A stretch of DNA of 8,054 bases from Lachnospiraceae bacterium UBA7182 (GTDB lineage Bacteria > Bacillota > Clostridia > Lachnospirales > Lachnospiraceae): positions 1 to 8,054 of the forward strand of contig DKVI01000065.1 of the NCBI GenBank assembly GCA_002491115.1, in the 5' to 3' direction. This document shows positions 1-6,500 of the stretch, in pieces. Both the position numbers and the translations under genes were made by a program. The notes under the pieces were generated by a model. It did not search any database, was not told the origin of the DNA, and saw only the letters and a program-made list of their open reading frames with translations. Position 1 is the first letter of the stretch. Each line of letters starts with the position of its first letter.

Positions 1-24
1 AGAAGCGGTGTGGCACGCCTGTAA
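1..24 (+). CDS. 3' end of an unidentified upstream gene (partial)
   Basis: Frame 1 reads RSGVARL and then a TAA at 22-24. Too little remains to identify the product. The reason to take it as a real gene end is indirect. The ten bases starting at this TAA (TAAAATGACA, 22-31) are identical to those starting at the nadC stop codon (3353-3362), and both are followed by related intrinsic terminators. A stop codon in the matching position fits a true coding end. The other two forward frames at the left edge cannot be excluded, so the call is tentative. Confidence 0.35.
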   Translation, partial: RSGVARL

Positions 25-53
25 AATGACATGTTTTTATTAAGAATGGCTGT

Positions 54-98
54 AAGCCGGAGCAGAGATCATCAGGAAGTCTTTGCGCCGGCTTTTTT
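54..98 (+). terminator. Intrinsic terminator upstream of the nad operon
   Basis: The left arm (54-67, core GCCGGAGCAGAG) pairs with the right arm (81-94, core CTTTGCGCCGGC) around a 13-base loop. There is one A-G mismatch and one G-U wobble, and a run of six T follows at 93-98. It would end transcription of the gene leaving the left edge and insulate nadABC. The hairpin is a diverged copy of the one after nadC at 3366-3408. Confidence 0.8.
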
Positions 99-163
99 GG
101 TGTATAAACAACAAGACTATAGAAAGCATCGATGTATAAAACTGTGAAAATTGCATTACTGTC

Positions 164-192
164 TTGTCACCTGTAAATAAAAGGTGTATAAT
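164..192 (+). promoter_or_regulatory. Sigma-A promoter of nadABC
   Basis: The -35 box TTGTCA lies at 164-169 and a perfect -10 box TATAAT at 187-192, with a 17-base spacer. Transcription should begin near 199, leaving a leader of about 90 bases before the nadA ATG. AT-rich sequence lies upstream (about 100-160). No other promoter as good is seen between the upstream terminator and nadA, and none is apparent between the three nad genes, so one transcript for all three is likely. Confidence 0.82.
168..186 (+). promoter_or_regulatory. Candidate operator in the nad promoter spacer (NiaR-like position)
   Basis: An inverted repeat, CACCT at 168-172 and AGGTG at 182-186, fills the space between the -35 and -10 boxes, where a bound repressor would block RNA polymerase. 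In Firmicutes the de novo NAD genes are commonly repressed by NiaR (YrxA) with nicotinate as co-repressor, and this is the expected place for such a site. I cannot match it to a NiaR consensus with certainty. The arms are only five bases, so chance occurrence is possible. Confidence 0.4.
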
Positions 193-198
193 GTTCAG

Positions 199-289
199 GA
201 ATATTAAGCGCGGAAGCGTTCTGAAACCGTTCCGAAAAAGGGACGCTGGAAGGGTGCAGCGTAACTTTAACAGGAGGAATCGTGTCACC
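199..289 (+). promoter_or_regulatory. nadA 5' leader with two mutually exclusive short hairpins
   Basis: AGCGTTC (215-221) can pair with GGACGCT (241-247), using one G-U pair. ACGCTG (243-248) can instead pair with CAGCGT (257-262) around an eight-base loop. The two stems share 243-247 and so cannot form together. The second stem ends ten bases before the Shine-Dalgarno sequence at 272-277, and no T-run follows either stem, so this is not an attenuator of the usual type. The stems are short and may be accidental. I recognise no known riboswitch here. Confidence 0.22.
272..277 (+). promoter_or_regulatory. Ribosome binding site that fixes the nadA start
   Basis: AGGAGG sits twelve bases before the ATG at 290. 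An in-frame TTG at 164 would give 42 more residues, but that TTG is the -35 box itself, so it lies upstream of the predicted transcription start and cannot be used. Confidence 0.85.
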
Positions 290-1195
290 ATGACAGTAAC
301 AGAGGAAATTCTATCTTTAAAGAAAGAAAAAGATGCCATTATTCTGGCACATTATTATGTGCCGCCGGAAGTACAGAAAATCGCCGATTACATAGGAGAT
401 TCTTTTTATCTTAGCAAAGTGGCGGCCAGTACGGATGCAAAGGTACTGGTCTTTTGCGGCGTCTCTTTTATGGGAGAGAGCGCCAAGATTCTGAACCCTG
501 ATAAGACGGTTCTTATGCCGGACGCGGAGGCGGACTGCCCCATGGCCCATATGGCGGATATTGAAAAAATCAAAGAACTGCGCAGCCGGTATGAAGATCT
601 GGCGGTAGTCTGTTATATCAACTCTACGGCGGAACTAAAGAGCCATTCGGATGTATGCGTGACCTCGGCCAATGCGCTGAAAATCGTAAAGGCGCTTCCG
701 AACAGGCATATCTTATTTATTCCGGATGAAAATCTGGGGCGCTATATCGCCTCTTTGGTTCCTGAGAAGCATTTCATCTTCAATGACGGGCGTTGTCCCG
801 TCCATGCCAAAGTGACGGCAGATGCAGTAAAGAGGGAAAAAGAAGCTCATCCGGAGGCGGAACTTCTGGTGCATCCGGAATGCGTGCCGGAAGTGCTTGC
901 GCTGGCGGATTATATCGGCAGTACTTCCGGAATCATTCAGTATGCCACAAAGAGCGACAGCGCTTCTTTTATCATCTGCACTGAAGAAGGCGTTCTTCAT
1001 GAGTTGAAAGAACAGAACCCCACAAAGATTTTTTATATGGCGGAAGATTCTTTCCGGTGTCCGGATATGAAGAAGATCACCCTTGAAAAAGTACTCGCCG
1101 TATTAAAAGACGGTTCCGATCCGGTGGAAGTTGATCCGGGGCTTGCGGACGCTTCGATGCCGCCCCTTAAACGGATGCTGGAGCTTTCAAAGTAA
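290..1195 (+). CDS. nadA: Quinolinate synthase NadA
   Basis: NadA (301 aa) condenses iminoaspartate, supplied by NadB, with dihydroxyacetone phosphate to give quinolinate in the cytoplasm. This is the second step of de novo NAD synthesis and needs a 4Fe-4S cluster. The length matches the compact NadA of Thermotoga and Clostridia (about 300 aa). The protein has three pseudo-symmetric domains. The cluster ligands are C83 (ADCPMAHM), C169 (NDGRCPVH) and C257 (FRCPDMKK), spaced 86 and 88 residues apart as in the family. Substrate-site signatures are present: HYYVPPEVQ at 21-29, SFYLSK at 38-43, CYINSTAELK at 108-117, and H195/E197 in HPEC. Further cysteines (C56, C108, C123, C198, C230) are not needed as ligands. 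The start is set by AGGAGG at 272-277. It is the first gene of the nadABC operon, and nadB follows after a 29-base gap. Nothing looks damaged. Confidence 0.96.
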   Translation: MTVTEEILSLKKEKDAIILAHYYVPPEVQKIADYIGDSFYLSKVAASTDAKVLVFCGVSFMGESAKILNPDKTVLMPDAEADCPMAHMADIEKIKELRSRYEDLAVVCYINSTAELKSHSDVCVTSANALKIVKALPNRHILFIPDENLGRYIASLVPEKHFIFNDGRCPVHAKVTADAVKREKEAHPEAELLVHPECVPEVLALADYIGSTSGIIQYATKSDSASFIICTEEGVLHELKEQNPTKIFYMAEDSFRCPDMKKITLEKVLAVLKDGSDPVEVDPGLADASMPPLKRMLELSK

Positions 1196-1224
1196 ATGGG
1201 CGTCTGCGAGGGAGGAAACAGACT

Positions 1225-2577
1225 GTGAAAACAGATATTGTAATTGTAGGATGCGGCGTGGCAGGACTGTATGCGGCGCTGAATCTGCCGGAAAACAGAA
1301 AAGTTCTGATGATTACCAAATCAGAAGCCGAAGACAGTGATTCTTTTCTGGCACAGGGAGGGATCTGTGTCTTAAGAGATGAAGATGATTATGAGCCTTT
1401 TTTTCAGGATACCATGAAAGCAGGGCATTATGAAAACAACAGAGAATCTGTGGATATTATGATTCGTTCTTCCAGAGAGACCATTAACGATCTGGTTTCT
1501 TACGGCGTGGAATTTGCAAGGAAAGACGGAGAATTTCTGTATACAAGAGAAGGCGCCCACAGCCGGTGCCGCATTCTCTATCATGAAGACATTACCGGGA
1601 AAGAGATCACCAGCCATTTGTTGGAGCAGATCAGAAAAAGGAAAAATGTCACATTGATGGAGTATACCACGATGATCGACCTGCTGGTGAAAGAAAACAC
1701 CTGTTTTGGCGTAGTGGCGAGGGATTCCAAAGGCAGGATTTTTCCCATATGGGCAGACAGCACGCTTCTGGCCTGCGGCGGGATCGGGGGACTGTATGTC
1801 CATTCCACGAACTTCCCCCATCTGACAGGAGACGGGCTGGCGGTGTGCCTGAAACATAAAATAGAGTTGCTGCATGTGGACTATGTCCAGATTCATCCGA
1901 CAACGCTGTATACGAATAAGCCCGGACGGCATTTTCTGATTTCCGAATCGGTCCGGGGCGAAGGCGCCTGTCTCTATAATAAAGAAGGAAACCGTTTTAC
2001 CGATGAACTTCTGCCAAGGGACAGGCTGACAGAAAAGATTCTAAAACAGATGGAAAAGGATCATATGCCTTTTGTCTGGCTGGATATGCGTCCCATCGGG
2101 GAGGAGACGATCCGGAACCATTTCCCCCATATCTGTGAGAGATGCCTGGAAGAAGGATATGATCCGGTGACAGAGTGTATTCCTATTGTGCCTGCCCAGC
2201 ATTACTTTATGGGGGGCATTAAAGTAGACCGGCACTCCAGGACTTCCATGGACCGTCTGTATGCAGCCGGGGAGACAAGCTGCAACGGTGTTCACGGCGC
2301 CAACCGCCTGGCCAGCAACTCTCTTCTGGAGAGCCTGGTATTTGCCAGACGGGCGGCTCTATGCATGGAAACAGAAGCAAGACAGCCGCTGAAGGAATCC
2401 TGGCCTTTTGTGGAGAGCAGTTTGTATCAGAATGAGGCAGAGCTTCAGAATCAGTATAAAGAACTTGTGTTAAAAGAAATTGAGAGGATGAAAAAAGCAC
2501 ATGAACAATCAGATTACCATGACCCTGAATGTAGATCGGCTGCTTTTGCAGGCGCTTCAGGAGGATATTACCAGTGA
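1225..2577 (+). CDS. nadB: L-aspartate oxidase NadB, short form
   Basis: This flavoprotein (450 aa) oxidises L-aspartate to iminoaspartate, the first step of de novo NAD synthesis. It belongs to the succinate dehydrogenase/fumarate reductase flavoprotein family. The N-terminal FAD-binding motif is GCGVAGLYAA (9-18), followed by SDSFLAQGGI (38-47). Active-site residues equivalent to E. coli H244, R290, H351 and R386 are visible as H224 (QIHPT), R265 (LPRDRLT), H326 (PAQHYFMGG) and R361 (HGANRLASNS). The start is a GTG with GGAGG at 1211-1215. The protein is about 90 residues shorter than E. coli NadB (540), mostly through loss of the C-terminal helical region. This short form is, to my knowledge, usual in Clostridia, and the catalytic core is complete. 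The last 25 or so residues are encoded inside nadC in another frame (77-base overlap). Confidence 0.95.
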   Translation: MKTDIVIVGCGVAGLYAALNLPENRKVLMITKSEAEDSDSFLAQGGICVLRDEDDYEPFFQDTMKAGHYENNRESVDIMIRSSRETINDLVSYGVEFARKDGEFLYTREGAHSRCRILYHEDITGKEITSHLLEQIRKRKNVTLMEYTTMIDLLVKENTCFGVVARDSKGRIFPIWADSTLLACGGIGGLYVHSTNFPHLTGDGLAVCLKHKIELLHVDYVQIHPTTLYTNKPGRHFLISESVRGEGACLYNKEGNRFTDELLPRDRLTEKILKQMEKDHMPFVWLDMRPIGEETIRNHFPHICERCLEEGYDPVTECIPIVPAQHYFMGGIKVDRHSRTSMDRLYAAGETSCNGVHGANRLASNSLLESLVFARRAALCMETEARQPLKESWPFVESSLYQNEAELQNQYKELVLKEIERMKKAHEQSDYHDPECRSAAFAGASGGYYQ

Positions 2578-3355
2578 AGATATCACGACAAATTCTGTCA
2601 TGAGAGAGCCGAAAAAAGGAGAAGTGCAGCTAATCTGCAAGCAGGACGGGATTGTGGCCGGACTTTTCGTCTTCGAGCGTGTGTTCACTCTTTTGGATGC
2701 GGATACAGCCTGTACTTTTTACTGCGAGGACGGGGATTTCGTAAAGAGCGGCCAGTTGATGGGCGTGGTTACAGGAGATATCCGCGTGCTTCTGTCAGGA
2801 GAGCGGGTCGCTTTAAACTACCTTCAGAGGATGAGCGGAATCGCCACTTATACCCATTCCATCGCGTCGCTTTTAAAAGGAAGTAAAACGAAACTTCTGG
2901 ATACCCGTAAGACCACGCCCAACATGCGTGTGTTTGAAAAATATGCGGTAAAAACAGGCGGAGGATATAATCACCGTTTTAATCTGTCCGACGGAATTCT
3001 TTTAAAAGACAATCATATCGGAGCTGCGGGAAGTGTGGCAAACGCGGTAAAAATGGCAAAAGAATATGCGCCTTTTGTGCGCAAGATCGAGATCGAGGTG
3101 GAGAATCTTGATATGGTAAGAGAAGCCGTGGAAGCCGGAGCAGATATTATCATGCTGGACAATATGACGCCTGAGATGATGAAAGAGGCCATCAGGATCA
3201 TAGACGGCCGGGCCGAGACCGAGTGTTCCGGCAATGTGACCAGGGAAAACATAGAGCGCCTCCTGGATGTGGGCGTAGATTATATCTCCAGCGGTGCGCT
3301 GACCCACTCGGCGCCGATTATGGATATCTCATTAAAAAATCTGCATGCAATATAA
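2501..3355 (+). CDS. nadC: Nicotinate-nucleotide pyrophosphorylase (carboxylating), NadC
   Basis: NadC (284 aa), a quinolinate phosphoribosyltransferase, turns quinolinate and PRPP into nicotinate mononucleotide, CO2 and pyrophosphate, the last step of the operon's pathway. The length is normal for the family, which works as a dimer with shared active sites. Visible signatures are LQALQEDI at 16-23, ERVALNYLQRMSGIAT at 101-116 with R102, LDTRKTTP at 133-140 with R136/K137, and GGGYNHRF at 153-160 with H158/R159. K169 lies in LLKDNH, with E199/E201, D220 (IMLDNM), ECSGNVT at 241-247 and YISSGALTHS at 261-270. It overlaps the nadB end by 77 bases. The ribosome binding site is weak (GAGAGG at 2482-2487, 13 bases from the ATG), so translation is probably coupled to nadB. 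An in-frame ATG at 2519 is an alternative start, because conserved sequence begins only near residue 14. Confidence 0.95.
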   Translation: MNNQITMTLNVDRLLLQALQEDITSEDITTNSVMREPKKGEVQLICKQDGIVAGLFVFERVFTLLDADTACTFYCEDGDFVKSGQLMGVVTGDIRVLLSGERVALNYLQRMSGIATYTHSIASLLKGSKTKLLDTRKTTPNMRVFEKYAVKTGGGYNHRFNLSDGILLKDNHIGAAGSVANAVKMAKEYAPFVRKIEIEVENLDMVREAVEAGADIIMLDNMTPEMMKEAIRIIDGRAETECSGNVTRENIERLLDVGVDYISSGALTHSAPIMDISLKNLHAI

Positions 3356-3365
3356 AATGACAGTA

Positions 3366-3408
3366 AACCGGAGCGAGGACATTGAAGAAGTCTTTGCTCC
3401 GGTTTTTT
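3366..3408 (+). terminator. Intrinsic terminator of the nadABC operon
   Basis: A 13-bp stem (AACCGGAGCGAGG at 3366-3378 with CTTTGCTCCGGTT at 3392-3404) contains only two G-U wobbles and no mismatch. It encloses a 13-base loop and runs into six T at 3403-3408. It begins 11 bases after the nadC stop. It separates the operon from the next promoter, whose -35 box begins 24 bases later. Confidence 0.9.
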
Positions 3409-3431
3409 GTGAACATAAAGGTACACGATTC

Positions 3432-3460
3432 TTGACAACTTGGCGATTTGTTTATAAAAT
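3432..3460 (+). promoter_or_regulatory. Sigma-A promoter of the large surface-protein gene
   Basis: A perfect -35 box TTGACA (3432-3437) and a -10 box TAAAAT (3455-3460) are separated by 17 bases. Transcription should start near 3467, about 60 bases before the ATG at 3527. The overlapping TATAAA at 3453-3458 would leave only a 15-base spacer and is less likely. No clear operator is seen. Confidence 0.8.
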
Positions 3461-3511
3461 TAATTGAGCATATGCAATACGAGTACAAACATAAAATGTC
3501 AGATGGCAGAT

Positions 3512-3517
3512 GGAGGG
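3512..3517 (+). promoter_or_regulatory. Ribosome binding site that fixes the surface-protein start
   Basis: GGAGGG lies nine bases before the ATG at 3527. Translation from this ATG begins directly with a classical signal peptide. The upstream in-frame TTG at 3464 falls at or before the predicted transcript start and has no Shine-Dalgarno sequence. Confidence 0.85.
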
Positions 3518-3526
3518 AAAAGCAAA

Positions 3527-6500
3527 ATGAAAAAGATGTGGAGACACAGATTGACGGCATGGATTTTGTCTTCGGTCATGGCAGTATCGGCTATACCTGT
3601 AACGGTACAGGCAGAGCCGGCAGAAGACGGCTATACAGAGGAAGTGACCGTGCAGGAAACGGAATCGGAGGTGTCCGAAGCAGAGGGAGAGAACGCTTTG
3701 GAGGAAAGCGAACAGCCAAAAGCAGGCGGACAGGATGAAGACGAAGGAACGCCGGAAAATGGGGCTGAGATAGAGTACGTTGAAACTGAAATAGAAAATG
3801 CCTATCAATTTGGCGGCGCGCCAACAGAGCGGGAACCTGCTGTTTATGCAAGAGCCAGGAGCAACGATGCGGGGATTGAAGACTATTTGTACCAGCAAAT
3901 ACAAGCGCGGGTTGAGGAAGTTGATCTTTCTGCTTATAATATTGCGTGGAGCGATGCAGGGCGCAAAAGTATTACTAATATAATCGGCGGCATACTGAAT
4001 GAACATCCGGAATTTTATTTCGTTGGAAAAGAATTTGTATATTCAGGTTTGAATGGCAGTGTGATCAGCGTCAAAATTACATATAATAAAACATTAGATG
4101 ATACAAGGTTTCAGCTTGGAGTAAACAAAGCATTGTCGGTTGTGAACGCAGGGATGTCTGATCTGGAAAAAGCGATTGCACTGCATGATTATATAGCTGT
4201 CAATTGTGAATATGACAAAGAAAATTATGACAAGAAGTCAATACCAGATATATCCTACACAACCTATGGTGTGTTTGTGGAAAAAACTGCAGTTTGCGAA
4301 GGGTATGCATTAGCTTATAAATACTTGCTGAATAAACAGGGGATCAATTGCTATATGGTAACAAGTGATTCGATGAATCATGCCTGGAACCTGATTGAAT
4401 TGGACGGGAAATACTATCAGGTGGATGTTACTTGGGATGATCCAACCTGGGATCAGCTTGGAAGAGTCCGCCACTGGTATATGTTTCGGAGTGATCATGC
4501 ATTTAAAACAATTACAAAACAACATGCAAACTGGCAGGTGACAAGCGGCAGTACGGTAGTGGATTATCAGGCGACAGATGTACAATATGATAATGCTTTC
4601 TGGACAAATTGTGATTCTCAGATGATCATTACAGATAATGGCTGCTATTATATATATTCATCCGAAAGTTCATATGGAAATGCGATTAAAAAAGCTTCTC
4701 TGTCAAATGTTTCAGGAACAAATACAACAATTGTAGAAAATGTTGGAGTCTGGCGAGACTGGGACAGTAGTGACAGTTATTGGCCGGGAGCGTATTCCGG
4801 ATTGTTCCTGGATAATGGACGTTTATATTATAATACACCGAACGAAGTTCGTAGTGTCGCCTTAGACGGCAGCGATGGCAGGCCTGTGTTTACACCAGAC
4901 ATTTCTAAAGGATATATATACGGCATTGCGCTTCGTGATGGAGAATTGGCGTATTGCCTGCGCCAGTCTCCTAATCAGAATGGAAAAGAAACCGTGCAGT
5001 ACTCCGGAATCAAAATTCCAGCCGACCAGCCGACTGATATTCCTGTGGCAGATATTACACTGGATCAAAATTCTCTGACACTGGTAAAAGGCAATACGGC
5101 AGTCTTACAGGCGACGGTTTCCCCGTCTGATGCGACAGACCGCACAGTCGTCTGGTCCAGCAGTAATAGTTCCGTCGCCACAGTATCCGATGGCAGGGTA
5201 ACGGCCGTTGGGGCGGGAAACTGTACAATTACGGCGTCTGCAGGAGAAAAAAGCGCCTCCTGTAATATAACAGTAAAAGCTCCTTACATTATGGTTACAA
5301 AAACGAAAACGTCCTATGAGTGTGGAGATACATTGCATACAGATGATTTGGAAGTGACCTATTATGACGGTACAGGAACCAGTACGAAGATTCCGTCTGG
5401 CTATACCACGAATGCGTCTTCCATTGATATGTCTACGCCGGGGATAAAGACGCTGACCGTTACTTACAATGGTCTGATGGCATCGATAGAACTGACGGTG
5501 ACAGAAAAAGCCAGTTATACAGTAACCTTTGATTTGCAGGGACATGGGAATGTACTTTCTGAATATATACATTATAAAAATATCCGGAAGGACAGTCAGA
5601 TTGCGGAACCGACTGCGCCGTCAGAGGCAGGATATCTTTTTAAAGGCTGGTATAAAGAAGCGTCCTGTATAACTTTATGGAATTTCGTTACGGATGTTGT
5701 AACAGCAGACACGACCTTGTACGCGAAGTGGGAGCAGATCATACCTGTACAGAGTATTACGTTAGACGAGACATCTCTGACCTTGAAACCAGGTTCCACA
5801 GCCAGCCTGTCTGCGACTGTCAGTCCATCGAATGCCACGGATCCGACGGTTATATGGTCCAGCAGCAATGAAGCAGTTGCTGCTGTGAAAGACGGCGTAG
5901 TGACGGCGGTAGGAGAAGGAAGCTGCAGTATCAAAGCGACGGCAGGCAGCAGACAGACTTCCTGTATTGTGCATGTAAATGCTTCCGGAACCGCGGATCA
6001 GATCGCAGATGGAAGTTATGAAGGAATTGTCTGGAAGATTGACAGCAATGGGAAACTGACAGTGGAAGGTAATGGCAATGTCCGGGCTAATCATGACTCT
6101 GTTGAGACGATTCCCTGGTATGCATACAGGGACAGAATTCTGTCCGCAGAGGTCAATGTGACAGGCATGACAGATGCATATCAGCTTTTTTCCGGATGCT
6201 ATAATCTGTCTGCAATAGATTTAAGTGGTTTTGACAGCAGTAGTGTGACAGATATGTCATATATGTTTGAAAACTGCGGCAGTCTGTCAGAACTGGATCT
6301 GCATAAATTTAATACAGGAAATGTAAGTTCCATGTATGGAATGTTTTCCGGCTGCAGCAGTCTGGCAGAACTGGATTTGAGCAGTTTTGACACAAAAAAT
6401 GTAAAACATATGTTTTCGATGTTTGATAATTGCAGCAGTTTGTCTGAACTGGATCTGAGCAATTTCAGCACAGAAAATGTAGTAAGCATGTCCACAATGT

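Noticed and set aside
133..140. Additional -10-like TATAAA at 135-140 as a second nad promoter
   Set aside because: No acceptable -35 box stands 16-18 bases upstream, while the promoter at 164-192 is near consensus.
164..289. N-terminal extension of NadA from a TTG at 164 (42 extra residues)
   Set aside because: The TTG is part of the -35 box and the extension spans the -10 box and leader. AGGAGG before the ATG at 290 and the family's length of about 300 residues fix the start there.
199..289. NAD-sensing riboswitch in the nadA leader
   Set aside because: The leader is about 90 bases with only short stems. I see no conserved core of a known riboswitch class, so I list only the hairpins.
1372..1932. 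186-codon minus-strand open frame inside nadB
   Set aside because: It is antisense to the catalytic core of NadB, has no ribosome binding site and no family resemblance.
3464..3526. N-terminal extension of the surface protein from a TTG at 3464
   Set aside because: It lies at or before the predicted transcription start and lacks a ribosome binding site. The ATG at 3527 has GGAGGG and begins directly with a signal peptide.
3452..4006. 184-codon minus-strand open frame over the promoter and signal-peptide region
   Set aside because: It runs antisense across a strong promoter and a well-supported gene start, and its composition is hydrophobic by antisense of acidic codons. No supporting signals.
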